A DNA stretch of 64,000 nucleotides from Halalkalibacter oceani (GCF_023715705.1 NZ_JAMBOS010000009.1:1-64000); one strand, 5' to 3'; positions 45,817-55,400 are shown, counted from the stretch's first letter. The notes: generated by a model not told the origin, from the sequence alone. Numbers and translations are program-made.

Positions 45817-48645
45817 ATGATAGAACAAGAAAAATATGTGGTCATCGATGTTGAAACAACGGGCCACTCTGTTAAAAAAGGAGACCGGATCATTCAAATC
45901 GGTGCTGTTGTGATTGAACAGGGAGAAATCGTCGAGACATTTTCTTCCTTCGTTAATCCCGGTATCCCGGTTCCACCATTTATTGAAGAATTAACAGGGA
46001 TTTCTGACGAGCTGGTTGAACAGGCACCTTCTTTTCATAGCCTTGTCCCCGAAATTTTACGACTACTGGAAAACAGCGCGTTTGTCGCCCATAATGTCGA
46101 TTTTGACCGTTCCTTTTTGGCTGAGCAGCTCGAGCTGGAGGGCTATCTCTTCCCTCCGGTTCCGTTGTTTGACACAGTGGAACTGGCGCGGATGCTATTG
46201 CCGAAACAGGAGGGCTATAAGCTGAACCAGCTCGCCGATCAGCTTGGCTTCGATCATGACCGGCCACATCAGGCCGACAGCGATGCCGAAGTGACGGCGA
46301 CACTGTTTTTAACCTTATTACATAAATTAAAGCAACTCCCGCTTTTGACGCTGCAACAGCTTCAGCCATTTGCGAAAAGACTGAAGAGCGATCTAGAGCC
46401 GTTGCTCGCCCATTATATTAAGGAAAAGCTTGGACAAGGCAGTGATGACCAGCAGGAATTTGACTGCTTCCGCCAGCTCGCATTAAAAAGAGTGGCGCCG
46501 GAGGAAACGGATAAAGAGCAGCCGTTGGCAATAGATGAACTGTCGTTTCCCGATTTTTTCTCGACTTTCATGGAGGGAAAAATGAAGGAAGCCTTTCTTC
46601 ATTATGAGCTGCGGCCGGGTCAGCGCCAGATGATGCAGGAGGTCGACGAAGCGTTTGAACAATGTCAGCACCTGCTCGTCGAAGCAGGAACCGGAACGGG
46701 CAAATCGCTCGCTTATCTTCTACCAGCGGCTTATTACGCTCACTCCACCGGTAATCCTGTCGTGATCAGCACGCAAACAATTCCCTTACAGGAGCAGCTG
46801 CTTGAGCGCGACTTGCCGCTCATTCGCCAGCTTCTGCCTTTTCCGGTAAAAGCGGCTTTGCTCAAAGGCAGGAGCCATTATTTGTGCCTGCGTAAGTTTG
46901 AGCAATCGTTACAATCGATTGAAACCGACAGCTATGACGTTATTTTAACGAAGGCGCTGCTGTTGATTTGGCTGACGGAAACTGAGAGCGGCGATGTCGA
47001 GGAATTAAATCTGCCATCCGGCGGAAAAGGTTTTTGGTATGAAGTCCAAAGTGACGCCGCCTCTGATTTAGGGAGATTCAGTCCGTGGTTTTCACGCTGC
47101 TTTTACCACCGGGCGCGGAGACGGGCGCAGGAGGCTGATCTGATCATTACGAATCACGCCTTGCTCTGTACCGATTTAACGAATGAGCAGCGGATTTTAC
47201 CGTCTTATAGCCATGCTGTGATAGATGAGGCGCATCACTTTGAAGAAACGGCGAGCGACTATTTAGGAAACAGCGCTGATTATGTTACCTTTTCCTACTT
47301 GTTTCAGCGTCTCGGCGTGCAGCAGGATACGGGCATGATCGATACAGTGTTCGAGGTTGCCGAGAAGTATCAGCTTCCTTTTCCGAAGACGAAGAAGGAA
47401 GCCGAGCAGCTTCTCCTGACAGCCAAAGAAGAGGTTGATGAGCTGTTTCGGATGATTCACCAATTCGTGATGAACACGCGCCAGAAAAGCTCGACCGATA
47501 TCGGTCGGATCCGTTACCGCTATTCAAGCTATGAGGAGGAGGGAACGACGTGGCAGGCGATTCTCGAATGCATGATGCGCGTTCATATGATGATCAAGGA
47601 TGGCATCCATTTCTGCCGCGGGCTGTCTCAGCTGTTTCAGGAAAAGCAGGACGAGCTTTCCTACCCGGAGCGCGGTCTGCTTGCCGACTTTGAGCGGATC
47701 GTTGAAGCGCTGTATGAACAGGAGCAAAATTTGTACGAGCTGCTGCTGGAGTATGATCCGAATGTCGTCTACTGGATCGAGGTTGAGCCTCGTGGCGCGC
47801 GTAATGCTACCTTTTTATTCAGCAAGCCCGTCGATGTCGCCGAGCTGTTGGCCGATCAGTTTTTCGGAAAAAAGAAAAGCGTCATTTTAACCTCGGCGAC
47901 CTTAGCGGTTAATGGTGTTTTTTCCTATCAGGAGAAACGGCTTGGTTTGGCCGACTTCGGCGTAAGACAACGGGTTATACCGTCACCTTTCTCCTATGAG
48001 AAGCAGGCCCGCCTGCTGCTGCCGTCCGATTTGCCTTCGATAAAGGATGTATCCGAAGAGGAATTTGCCGAGGAAGTGGCGGTAAAGCTTTGGCGAATCG
48101 CCGAAGTGTCCAGCGGGAAAATGCTCGTTCTGTTCACCTCATATGAAATGCTGAAGCGCGTTTTTCAGCATGTGAAGGACTTTAATCAATTTGGTAACTT
48201 GCAGCTGATTGGCCAGGGAGTGACGAGCGGCAGCCGGGCAAAATTAATGAAAATGTTTAAACAGAGCAGCGAGGCGATCTTATTTGGAACGAGCAGTTTC
48301 TGGGAAGGAATCGACCTCCCAGGTGAGCAGTTGCATACGCTCGTGATCGTCCGTCTGCCGTTTTCCCCTCCGGATCAGCCGCTGCAGCAGGCCCAATTTG
48401 AAAAGGCAAAAGAGGAGGGCTTGAATCCGTTTATGGATATTTCGCTTCCGCAGGCGATTATACGTTTTAAGCAAGGCTTCGGTCGTTTAATCCGGACGCA
48501 GTCCGACCGCGGCTGTGTCTTCGTCCTCGACCGGCGTATTTCCACAACGCGCTACGGGAAACAATTTATCCGTTCATTGCCGGAAGTGCCGGTTCATGAA
48601 GGAAAGCTTGAGCATTTATTAGAGCAGTTTGCTGATTTTCTCTGA
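45817..48645 (+). CDS. dinG: DinG-type helicase/exonuclease
   Basis: 942 residues in two parts. Residues 1-170 are a DEDDh exonuclease like DnaQ (VIDVETTGHSV, HNVDFDRSFL, HQADSDAEVT). From about residue 260 comes the XPD/DinG superfamily-2 core: Walker A EAGTGTGKSLAYLLPA, DEAH box VIDEAHHFEET, LTSATL and the GRLIRTQSDRG motif VI. The four-cysteine Fe-S cluster of E. coli DinG is not evident, as in other Firmicute DinG proteins, which act as 3'-5' nucleases. ATG 45817 follows GAGGTG; GTG 45808 is rejected. Confidence 0.95.
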   Translation: MIEQEKYVVIDVETTGHSVKKGDRIIQIGAVVIEQGEIVETFSSFVNPGIPVPPFIEELTGISDELVEQAPSFHSLVPEILRLLENSAFVAHNVDFDRSFLAEQLELEGYLFPPVPLFDTVELARMLLPKQEGYKLNQLADQLGFDHDRPHQADSDAEVTATLFLTLLHKLKQLPLLTLQQLQPFAKRLKSDLEPLLAHYIKEKLGQGSDDQQEFDCFRQLALKRVAPEETDKEQPLAIDELSFPDFFSTFMEGKMKEAFLHYELRPGQRQMMQEVDEAFEQCQHLLVEAGTGTGKSLAYLLPAAYYAHSTGNPVVISTQTIPLQEQLLERDLPLIRQLLPFPVKAALLKGRSHYLCLRKFEQSLQSIETDSYDVILTKALLLIWLTETESGDVEELNLPSGGKGFWYEVQSDAASDLGRFSPWFSRCFYHRARRRAQEADLIITNHALLCTDLTNEQRILPSYSHAVIDEAHHFEETASDYLGNSADYVTFSYLFQRLGVQQDTGMIDTVFEVAEKYQLPFPKTKKEAEQLLLTAKEEVDELFRMIHQFVMNTRQKSSTDIGRIRYRYSSYEEEGTTWQAILECMMRVHMMIKDGIHFCRGLSQLFQEKQDELSYPERGLLADFERIVEALYEQEQNLYELLLEYDPNVVYWIEVEPRGARNATFLFSKPVDVAELLADQFFGKKKSVILTSATLAVNGVFSYQEKRLGLADFGVRQRVIPSPFSYEKQARLLLPSDLPSIKDVSEEEFAEEVAVKLWRIAEVSSGKMLVLFTSYEMLKRVFQHVKDFNQFGNLQLIGQGVTSGSRAKLMKMFKQSSEAILFGTSSFWEGIDLPGEQLHTLVIVRLPFSPPDQPLQQAQFEKAKEEGLNPFMDISLPQAIIRFKQGFGRLIRTQSDRGCVFVLDRRISTTRYGKQFIRSLPEVPVHEGKLEHLLEQFADFL

Positions 48646-48701
48646 GCAGACGAAGTATCCAACAGGGGCCAACGGACCACACTAAGGAAAGCTACTTAAA
48701 A

Positions 48702-48738
48702 GCTGCTGAAAAAGTTCGACTTTCATTTTTTCAGCAGC
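48702..48738 (+). terminator. Hairpin after dinG
   Basis: GCTGCTGAAAAA (48702-48713) pairs with TTTTTCAGCAGC (48727-48738). No T-run follows, so termination is uncertain. Sequence is close to the spoIVA terminator stem at 7516-7556. Confidence 0.5.
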
Positions 48739-48768
48739 CTGAGAAAGATTTCCAGGAGGACGATTTTT

Positions 48769-49587
48769 ATGAAACGGATACTTTTCGCTCTGCTCCTTGC
48801 CTTGATTCTTGCTTTCCTTGGTGAAGCACAAGGCTTGGCGCTTTCTGAAGACGGAACGGATGAGGCCGGGCTGGTGTTTTTTGATTTGCCAAACGGGGAA
48901 GCGACGTATCTCAGGCTGCCATCGCAAACCTCCTATTTAATCGGAACGGGGGCGGAGGATTCCTGGCCCGAATTAACACACAGGCTTAAGAAGCTGCAAA
49001 TTCAAACAATAGATGTCCTCATTTTGCCGCGCTTTGACAAGGAATACAGCGCCAATGCCGAGCGGCTTTTCGAACAGTTTGAGGTGAAGAAGCTCGTCGT
49101 TCCGCAGGCCGGACTGACGCTGGCGGAAGCGCAGTTTGCTGAAGGTGACGAGCCGGAATTGATTGGCTGGGATCATGAAGCAGCCTATATCATCGAAGAC
49201 CAGGTTCAGATTCAAACATTGCCGACCGGTCATGCCCTTCTTCCGTCATTGTCATTTGTCGTGTCTTTTTTCGACCGGCATCATTTTTTGTTTGCCGCCG
49301 AATCGAGTGAAAGCATTGAGGAAGCCTGGCTCAAGAAAAATCTTCCGGCAATGACCGGGCTGAAAGTGGCCGAATTTGGTGTCGGGGTCGAAACGACAGA
49401 ACCGTTTTTGGATGCGATTGATCCACAGGTGGCGATTGTATTTTCGAAAAAGAACACGATTCCGAACGGCCAGCTGCTTGAACGCTTGCAGGAAACATGG
49501 ATCGATACGTACCAAACAAGACAAAATGGATCTGTTATAATAAAATTGAATGAGGATGATTACCAGCTAGTGACGGCCCACTTTTGA
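48769..49587 (+). CDS. Secreted metallo-beta-lactamase-like protein lacking the metal motif
   Basis: 272 residues with a clear signal peptide (MKRILFALLLALILAFLGEA). The mature part resembles the metallo-beta-lactamase fold of ComEC-like extracellular domains: LVFFDLPNGEATYLRLPSQT, the TIDVLILPRFDKEYSANAERL segment where HxHxDH would sit, and VAIVFSKKNTIPNGQLLERL near the end. The histidines are replaced (LPRFDKEYSA), so it is probably not a hydrolase. TTCCAGGAGGACG precedes the ATG. Fold assignment is inference. Confidence 0.6.
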   Translation: MKRILFALLLALILAFLGEAQGLALSEDGTDEAGLVFFDLPNGEATYLRLPSQTSYLIGTGAEDSWPELTHRLKKLQIQTIDVLILPRFDKEYSANAERLFEQFEVKKLVVPQAGLTLAEAQFAEGDEPELIGWDHEAAYIIEDQVQIQTLPTGHALLPSLSFVVSFFDRHHFLFAAESSESIEEAWLKKNLPAMTGLKVAEFGVGVETTEPFLDAIDPQVAIVFSKKNTIPNGQLLERLQETWIDTYQTRQNGSVIIKLNEDDYQLVTAHF

Positions 49588-49633
49588 GCTGGTGACGGTA
49601 AAAAGAACGGGTCGAAATAGAAAGGATGAAAGC

Positions 49634-50944
49634 ATGTTACTAGTAAAGGATGCGGCGGTTGTCACGATGGATGAAGAGAACCCGTTTATCGATAACGGAT
49701 TTCTCGTCATCATGGACGGGAAGCTGATCGAGGTTGGCAGCGGCTCACCGTCAGATAAGCAGGAGGCTGACGCCACAGAGGTGATATCAGCCAAGGGGAA
49801 ATGGCTGATGCCCGGTTTGATCAACACCCACGGTCATATCGGCATGACCTTGCTCAGAGGTCATTCAGATGATTTGCCGCTTCACCGCTGGCTGGAGGAG
49901 AAAATGTGGCCGTTCGAAGGAAAGCAGGATGAGCAGGCGGTCCGTGCCGGTCGGGCACTGGCGCTTGCTGAAATGATCAAGTCCGGAACGACGACTTTTT
50001 TGGAAATGTATCATTTATATATGGATCAATGCGCCGAAGCTATTGAAGAGGCGGGAATGAGAGCGACGTTAATGCGCTCGATGATCGGACTGTGTTCAAA
50101 GGAAGAGCAGGAGGCGAAGCTGGCGGAAGCCGTCGGTTTTGCCAAGCAATGGCATGAGAGCGCTGGCGGGCGGATTCGGACAATGCTCGCTCCTCATGCT
50201 CCATATACATGCCCGCCGGCTTTTATTGAACGCATTGTCGAAGAAGCGGTCCGGCTTCAGTTGCCGGTTCATATGCATCTCGCTGAAACGAAAAAAGAAG
50301 TGGCTGACCATATCGAACAATATGGCTGCCATCCGCTTGACCATTTAGCCCAGATCGATGTGCTTGAGGCTGTCCCATGGCTCTTTGCCCATGGCGTTCA
50401 TCTTGCTGAACCGCAGCTGGAACGACTAGCCCGCACAGACGCCACGATCAGCTACAACCCGAAAAGCAATTTAAAGCTCGGTTCCGGCATCGCACCGGTT
50501 AAGGAGATGCTTGAGCGCGGGATTCGCGTCTCGCTTGGCACCGACAGCGTCGCGGCGAATAATACACTTGATCTGTTTGAGGAGCTGAGAATCGGCAATT
50601 TGCTGCAAAAAGGGAGCTATCAGGACGCGACGACGCTTTCAGCCGCGACGACGCTTGAGCTGGCGACGGTAAACGGGGCCGACGCTCTACAATTTCCGGC
50701 GCTCGGCAAAATAAAAGCTAGCTATCACGCCGACTTTATTCTGATTGACGGAGGGCGGCTTCACGTCCAACCGGCCGCGCATGTGCTTTCCCATCTTGTC
50801 TACGCCGTGAAGTCTGCAGATGTCACCGATGTCTTTGTTCAGGGAAAGGCGCTGATGAGAAACCGCTCGCTCTTGACTTTGGATGAGGAGAAAATCCGTT
50901 ACGAGGCAAATCGTGAATATGAGAAAGTTTGTTCGCTTATGTAA
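49634..50944 (+). CDS. mtaD: 5-methylthioadenosine/S-adenosylhomocysteine deaminase family amidohydrolase
   Basis: Metal-dependent deaminase of 436 residues. Metal ligands are visible in NTHGHIGMTLLRG (HxH), HMHLAETKKEV, FAHGVHLAE and LGTDSVAANNTLDLFEELR. These motifs place it with MTA/SAH deaminases and related aminohydrolases. AAAGGATGAA precedes ATG 49634; an upstream in-frame ACG/ATG extension is rejected. The deaminated products would enter purine and methionine salvage. Exact substrate not provable here. Confidence 0.85.
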   Translation: MLLVKDAAVVTMDEENPFIDNGFLVIMDGKLIEVGSGSPSDKQEADATEVISAKGKWLMPGLINTHGHIGMTLLRGHSDDLPLHRWLEEKMWPFEGKQDEQAVRAGRALALAEMIKSGTTTFLEMYHLYMDQCAEAIEEAGMRATLMRSMIGLCSKEEQEAKLAEAVGFAKQWHESAGGRIRTMLAPHAPYTCPPAFIERIVEEAVRLQLPVHMHLAETKKEVADHIEQYGCHPLDHLAQIDVLEAVPWLFAHGVHLAEPQLERLARTDATISYNPKSNLKLGSGIAPVKEMLERGIRVSLGTDSVAANNTLDLFEELRIGNLLQKGSYQDATTLSAATTLELATVNGADALQFPALGKIKASYHADFILIDGGRLHVQPAAHVLSHLVYAVKSADVTDVFVQGKALMRNRSLLTLDEEKIRYEANREYEKVCSLM

Positions 50945-50997
50945 GTGCTCTGTACCGTGGGCATGTACAGAGCGACAAAAGAGGTGTGAGCAGGAAA

Positions 50998-51168
50998 TTA
51001 TAGTTTCGTTTCATGATGCTGTTGACGATCTGTTTGAAAAATAGAAGGGAACAGCGTTTGATGGAGCGTCACGGGAATAGCACGGTACCATGTTGCTCCC
51101 TCCCGGCTTACTAATGCGACCGTCTCTTTATCGCGCTGAAAAGCCTCAGCGATCGTCGTTTTTGACAC
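50998..51168 (-). CDS. Small conserved-looking protein of unknown function
   Basis: 56 residues on the minus strand, beginning MSKTTIAEAFQRDKETVALV and ending QQHHETKL. GTG start with AAAGGGGG about ten bases upstream. Mixed charge, no membrane segment. It fills the gap between mtaD and ypmA, and coding bias looks normal. A GGTACC within it resembles a T-box core but is explained by the codons for WYR. I cannot assign a family. Confidence 0.6.
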   Translation of the reverse strand: MSKTTIAEAFQRDKETVALVSREGATWYRAIPVTLHQTLFPSIFQTDRQQHHETKL

Positions 51169-51271
51169 GACATAAGCCCCCTTTCCGGCTTAACAATAGT
51201 ATCACCAGATGTAAGCCGGCTATGTTTAGAAAAACCTGCCGCACAGTAGACAGAAGAACGGAGGAATAAAA

Positions 51272-51442
51272 GTGGGACAGAAAATGGAAGTGTTGTCAAC
51301 GGTTAGAGTGCAAAAGGCTGCTGACCTTTATAAAATTGTTGATTCACTTAATCGAACGTTAAAAGAAAAAGATCTCATGTTTGGCCTGTCACTTGATGAG
51401 AATGATGAGGAGAAAATGGTGTTTACCATTTACAGAACATAA
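51272..51442 (+). CDS. ypmA: YpmA family protein (DUF4264)
   Basis: 56 residues: EVLSTVRVQKAADLYKIVD, then LKEKDLMFGLSLDENDEEK and FTIYRT, nearly the same as B. subtilis YpmA. Function unknown. GTG start after AACGGAGGAATAAAA. ypmB begins two bases after the stop, so the two are cotranscribed. Upstream lies a hairpin CCGGCTTA / TAAGCCGG (about 51186-51223). Confidence 0.93.
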   Translation: MGQKMEVLSTVRVQKAADLYKIVDSLNRTLKEKDLMFGLSLDENDEEKMVFTIYRT

Positions 51443-51444
51443 GC

Positions 51445-51924
51445 ATGAAAAAATGGATTGTTAGCGGCGTCATCGTGTTGTTGCTTGTCTTGTGCGGTGC
51501 CGGAGCGTACAGCTATAACAGCATTCGCGCTCCATTGGATGAGCAATACGCACGGGCGGAAACTTATGCGATCAATGAAGCAGGACTACATACGATTACG
51601 GATATTGCTTACTATCATGGAACGAATACGTATTATGTCGTAAGCGGGAGCGATTCCGAGCAGGAGCAAATTGTCTGGATTGCCGACGATTTCGAGTCTC
51701 ATCACATCGAAGCGGCGGCTGATGGCATTACGGAACAGCAGGCGCTTGACATCGTCTCCAATCAAGCCGATATCGGTCAGGTGCAGGCGATACGCTTAGG
51801 CTTTGAACGGCAGCTGCCGGTGTATGAAGTGACCTACATGAATTCGGAAGGAAATCAAGCTTATTATTACCTGACCTTTGCTGATGGGACCTTTATGAAG
51901 CGATATCAGATCAGAGTCGATTAA
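51445..51924 (+). CDS. ypmB: YpmB-like PepSY-domain protein
   Basis: 159 residues: N-terminal membrane anchor (WIVSGVIVLLLVLCGAGAYSY), then an extracytoplasmic part with two PepSY/DUF5590-like units; the second shows LPVYEVTYMNSEGNQAYYYL and FADGTFMKRYQI. The ATG is two bases after ypmA with the ribosome site inside ypmA. In B. subtilis aspB follows; here asnS follows directly, so aspB is missing from this place. Confidence 0.88.
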   Translation: MKKWIVSGVIVLLLVLCGAGAYSYNSIRAPLDEQYARAETYAINEAGLHTITDIAYYHGTNTYYVVSGSDSEQEQIVWIADDFESHHIEAAADGITEQQALDIVSNQADIGQVQAIRLGFERQLPVYEVTYMNSEGNQAYYYLTFADGTFMKRYQIRVD

Positions 51925-52021
51925 CCGGCTGTGTTGTCCGTCTGAACAATTTGGAGGGTATAATAACTGAAGGAATCTTTTTACTTGGAAAGGCAAAGGA
52001 ATAAGGCGGGCGAACCGCTTG

Positions 52022-52051
52022 TTGACTTCAAAAAAAATACAGCGGTATAAT
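52022..52051 (+). promoter_or_regulatory. Sigma-A promoter of asnS
   Basis: TTGACT (52022-52027), an 18-base spacer and a perfect TATAAT (52046-52051), 29 bases before the asnS start. A further GTATAATAAC at about 51958 may be a second -10. Confidence 0.75.
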
Positions 52052-52079
52052 GTCTAAGGTGTTATCAAGGAGGTATTAC

Positions 52080-53372
52080 ATGAAAACAACAATTGCAAAG
52101 ATCGGTCAATATGAGGGACAGGAAGTGACCATTGGCGGCTGGCTTGCCGGCAAAAGATCCAGTGGCAAAATCGCCTTCCTCCAGCTGCGTGACGGCACCG
52201 GCTTCATCCAGGGTGTTGTCGTCAAAGCCGAGGTCGGCGAAGAACAGTTTCAACAAGCGAAAAACCTAACTCAGGAAAGCTCACTCTATGTAACCGGCTC
52301 TGTAAAGGCTGATGAACGTTCGCCTTCCGGGTACGAGCTGGTCGTTTCTCATATCGACGTGCTGCATGTGGCAACGGACTATCCAATCACGCCGAAGGAG
52401 CATGGAACCGAATTTTTGATGGATCATCGCCATTTATGGCTTCGCTCTAAACGGCAGCACGCCGTGATGAAGATCAGAAATGAAATCATCCGGGCGACGT
52501 ATCAATTTTTTAATGAGAACAGCTTTGTTAAAATTGATCCGCCGATTTTAACGGGCAGCGCTCCGGAAGGAACATCCGAACTGTTTGCGACAAAGTACTT
52601 TGATGAGGACGCCTATCTTTCACAAAGTGGTCAGCTCTATATGGAAGCGGCGGCGATGGCTTTAGGACGAGTTTTTTCCTTTGGCCCGACGTTCCGCGCG
52701 GAAAAATCCAAAACAAGACGGCATTTGATCGAGTTTTGGATGATTGAGCCTGAAATGGCTTTCGTTGAATTCGAGGAGAATTTAGAAATCCAGGAGCAAT
52801 ATGTCGCCTATATCGTTAAATCCGTGCTTGCTGCCTGTCAGTTGGAGCTTAACGTGCTCGGACGTGATACGAGCAAGCTCGAACAGATTACAGCGCCATT
52901 TCCACGGATTCATTACGATCAAGCGATCACCTTCCTCCAGGAAAAAGGGTTTGACGATATTGCCTGGGGTGATGATTTTGGCGCTCCACATGAGACGGCG
53001 ATTGCTGAGCATTACGACAAGCCGGTCTTTATCACTCACTACCCAACGTCATTAAAGCCATTTTATATGCAGCCGGATCCTGAGCGCGACGATGTCGTCC
53101 TGTGTGCCGACCTGATCGCGCCGGAAGGCTATGGAGAAATCATCGGTGGTTCGCAGCGAATTGACGATGCTGACCTATTGAAGCAGCGGATCAAGGAGCA
53201 TCAGCTGTCCGAGGATGCGTATAAATGGTATATGGAACTGCGGCAATATGGCTCCGTTCCGCACTCAGGTTTCGGTCTTGGACTTGAAAGAACCGTTGCC
53301 TGGATTGCCGGCGTTGAGCATGTCCGCGAGACGATTCCGTTTCCACGGTTGTTGAATCGTCTGTATCCTTAA
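52080..53372 (+). CDS. asnS: Asparaginyl-tRNA synthetase
   Basis: Class II synthetase of 430 residues. N-terminal OB fold ([27 protein letters not shown]), motif 2 ([30 protein letters not shown]) and motif 3 ([15 protein letters not shown]) are all present. AAGGAGGTATTAC precedes ATG 52080; an upstream ATG at 52050 lies in the promoter -10. No T-box leader is present. Complete and typical. Confidence 0.97.
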   Translation: MKTTIAKIGQYEGQEVTIGGWLAGKRSSGKIAFLQLRDGTGFIQGVVVKAEVGEEQFQQAKNLTQESSLYVTGSVKADERSPSGYELVVSHIDVLHVATDYPITPKEHGTEFLMDHRHLWLRSKRQHAVMKIRNEIIRATYQFFNENSFVKIDPPILTGSAPEGTSELFATKYFDEDAYLSQSGQLYMEAAAMALGRVFSFGPTFRAEKSKTRRHLIEFWMIEPEMAFVEFEENLEIQEQYVAYIVKSVLAACQLELNVLGRDTSKLEQITAPFPRIHYDQAITFLQEKGFDDIAWGDDFGAPHETAIAEHYDKPVFITHYPTSLKPFYMQPDPERDDVVLCADLIAPEGYGEIIGGSQRIDDADLLKQRIKEHQLSEDAYKWYMELRQYGSVPHSGFGLGLERTVAWIAGVEHVRETIPFPRLLNRLYP

Positions 53373-53406
53373 TGAATGGAGTCTGTCACCGCTTCACTTA
53401 ACGGCG

Positions 53407-53446
53407 AAAGGAGCTGTCCAGTCTATTTTTCGGATAGCTCCTTTTT
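53407..53446 (+). terminator. Terminator after asnS
   Basis: AAAGGAGCTGTCC (53407-53419) pairs with GGATAGCTCCTTT (53432-53444), with a run of five T residues. One mismatch or wobble in the stem. Confidence 0.85.
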
Positions 53447-53475
53447 ATATGACAAACGACGGAATGGCAAAGCCG

Positions 53476-53484
53476 TGTTATACT
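53476..53484 (+). promoter_or_regulatory. Extended -10 promoter of dnaD
   Basis: TGTTATACT, 22 bases before the dnaD start; same form as the pan promoter. No clear -35. Confidence 0.55.
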
Positions 53485-53505
53485 ATGAAGTGAGGTGTTT
53501 CCACG

Positions 53506-54210
53506 ATGCAAGAAAGAATCTTATTAAAATGGGCTGCGCAAAAGCAGCTGACTGTACCGACATTATTGCTGCAGCATTATGCCGAAATGGGATTAAAAGA
53601 AAACGAGCTTGTCGCGATTTTGCAGGTGCAAACTTACATTGAAGCGGGCAATGAATTCCCGACTCCCGACTTAATCAGCGAGCGGATGAATCTGTCTGTT
53701 TCTGAATGTGCTGATTTACTGGGACGCTTAGTCCGGCGGCGCTTCCTTTCTTTGGAGCGGAAATCGGACGAACAGGGAATCGTCTACGAATGCTATTCAC
53801 TCGAACCGCTTTGGCTCAAGCTGATTGACCTGTTGAAAGGTGAGACGCTGCGGGCCCAGGAAGAGGATCAGAATCAGCTGGAAGGCCAGCTGTTCAAGCG
53901 TTTTGAAGAAGAGTTTGGCCGCCCACTTTCGCCGATCGAAGCAGAAACGCTTTCGATGTGGCTTGATGAGGATCGCCATTCCCCGACGTTGATCGTCGCC
54001 GCTTTAAGGGAGGCTGTCGTCTCGGGAAAGGTCAACTTCCGCTATATCGACCGGATCTTATTTGAGTGGAAACGAAATGGCGTCACAAGCCTGGAACAAG
54101 CCAAGCTCCACGGTGAAAAATTTCGTAAATACAACCAGGTCAAGAAGCAGGAGAAGCCGCGGGCGGGAGCTGATTCTTATCCAGGATTTGGCTGGCTTGA
54201 ACAGCGCTGA
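53506..54210 (+). CDS. dnaD: DNA replication initiation protein DnaD
   Basis: Primosomal protein that remodels DNA at oriC and helps load the helicase with DnaB and DnaI. 234 residues: winged-helix DnaD N-terminal domain (YIEAGNEFPTPDLISERMNLS) and the DnaB_2/DDBH2 domain (FGRPLSPIEAETLSMWLDED) ending in the YRYIDRILFEWKRNGV motif (YxxxIxxxW). GTGAGGTG precedes the ATG. nth follows as in B. subtilis. Confidence 0.96.
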   Translation: MQERILLKWAAQKQLTVPTLLLQHYAEMGLKENELVAILQVQTYIEAGNEFPTPDLISERMNLSVSECADLLGRLVRRRFLSLERKSDEQGIVYECYSLEPLWLKLIDLLKGETLRAQEEDQNQLEGQLFKRFEEEFGRPLSPIEAETLSMWLDEDRHSPTLIVAALREAVVSGKVNFRYIDRILFEWKRNGVTSLEQAKLHGEKFRKYNQVKKQEKPRAGADSYPGFGWLEQR

Positions 54211-54228
54211 GTAAGGGAGAGAACGAGT

Positions 54229-54885
54229 ATGATGTCAAAGAAACAAACAATTGAAGCACTTGATATAATCGCTGAAATGTTTCCGGACGCAGAGTGTGAA
54301 TTGACCCATTCCAACCCGTTCGAGCTGCTGATTGCTGTTGTGCTGTCCGCACAATGCACCGACGCACTCGTCAATAAAGTCACGCCTGCCCTATTTGCAA
54401 AATACAAAAAGCCGGAGGATTACATAGCTGTCCCGCTTGAGGAGCTGGAGCAGGATATCCGCTCGATCGGTTTGTTCCGCAGCAAAGCGAAAAATATTAA
54501 AAAACTGTCGCAGGCTTTGCTTGAGCAGCATAATGGTGAAGTGCCAAAAACCCGGGATGAATTAGTAAAGCTGGCCGGTGTCGGCAGAAAGACGGCGAAC
54601 GTCGTAACCTCGGTTGCCTTCGGCGTGCCGGCAATTGCTGTTGATACGCATGTCGAGCGCGTTTCAAAGCGGCTCGGCATTTGCAGGTGGAAGGACAGTG
54701 TCAAGGAAGTAGAAGAAACATTGATGAAAAAAATTCCAAAAGAACGCTGGTCGGATGCCCATCATCAATTTATTTTTTTTGGCAGGTATCATTGCAAGGC
54801 CCAATCGCCGCAATGTGAGACCTGTCCGCTGCTTGAACGATGCCGGGAAGGGCAGAAGCGGATGAAAGCGCGGGAAGGCAAATGA
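54229..54885 (+). CDS. nth: Endonuclease III
   Basis: DNA glycosylase/AP lyase for oxidised pyrimidines. 218 residues with the helix-hairpin-helix LAGVGRKTANVV (catalytic Lys), the catalytic Asp in VDTHVERVSKRLG, and the Fe-S loop C-x6-C-x2-C-x5-C (from CKAQSPQC). GGGAGAGAACG precedes tandem ATGs. The stop overlaps ypoC (ATGA). Confidence 0.97.
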   Translation: MMSKKQTIEALDIIAEMFPDAECELTHSNPFELLIAVVLSAQCTDALVNKVTPALFAKYKKPEDYIAVPLEELEQDIRSIGLFRSKAKNIKKLSQALLEQHNGEVPKTRDELVKLAGVGRKTANVVTSVAFGVPAIAVDTHVERVSKRLGICRWKDSVKEVEETLMKKIPKERWSDAHHQFIFFGRYHCKAQSPQCETCPLLERCREGQKRMKAREGK

Positions 54886-55400
54886 AGATTCCCGTTTCAT
54901 TTCGCCGTCGGCCTTTTTTTCAGCGGGAAACGGAGCTTACACCGGGGCAAGCGCTGCCGTTTCCGGAAGTGCTGCTAAAGGTGCCTTTTTATTATGATGT
55001 AACGCAGGAGGAGCAGCCCTGGCTTGATAAAGAGCGAACGGTTCCGCTCTTGTTTTCGCTCTGGCAGCGGATGGAGCCACAGCTGGCAGCCTGCTACAGC
55101 GAGCGCAAGCCGCAGGACGCTGAACAGCAGATGATTGCAATGAGCGCGCTCTATATCAACTGCCTTTGGTGGAGCCACGGCCACCGGCTAATCTCTTTAC
55201 AGCTTATTGAAGAAACAAGTGAAACATTGACGTATAAACCGGCGAACATCGGAGAACGTCTGCATTATGTCCTGAGCGACCTTCCCCGTTTTCATGCTTT
55301 TCTGCAAGTAAAGGCGCTGTTTGAAGAACAGCAGAAAATTTTTGCGAAAATGCTCGTGCTTGAAAAGCGGGACGAAAACAAACAGATGTCAAATTTATGA
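54882..55400 (+). CDS. ypoC: YpoC family protein
   Basis: 172-residue soluble protein, helical in its second half, containing NCLWWSHGHRLISL, which I associate with YpoC. It sits between nth and, in B. subtilis, ponA. Function unknown. ATG 54882 overlaps the nth stop and has GGGAAGG before it. Confidence 0.85.
   Translation: MKIPVSFRRRPFFQRETELTPGQALPFPEVLLKVPFYYDVTQEEQPWLDKERTVPLLFSLWQRMEPQLAACYSERKPQDAEQQMIAMSALYINCLWWSHGHRLISLQLIEETSETLTYKPANIGERLHYVLSDLPRFHAFLQVKALFEEQQKIFAKMLVLEKRDENKQMSNL

Noticed and set aside
51060-51110. T-box riboswitch core on the minus strand (ATGGTACCGTG)
   Set aside because: The bases lie inside a good 56-codon gene and encode TWYRA; there is no matching terminator and no target gene downstream.
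53376-53642. 88-codon ORF upstream of dnaD
   Set aside because: It covers the asnS terminator and dnaD promoter and overlaps dnaD in another frame.
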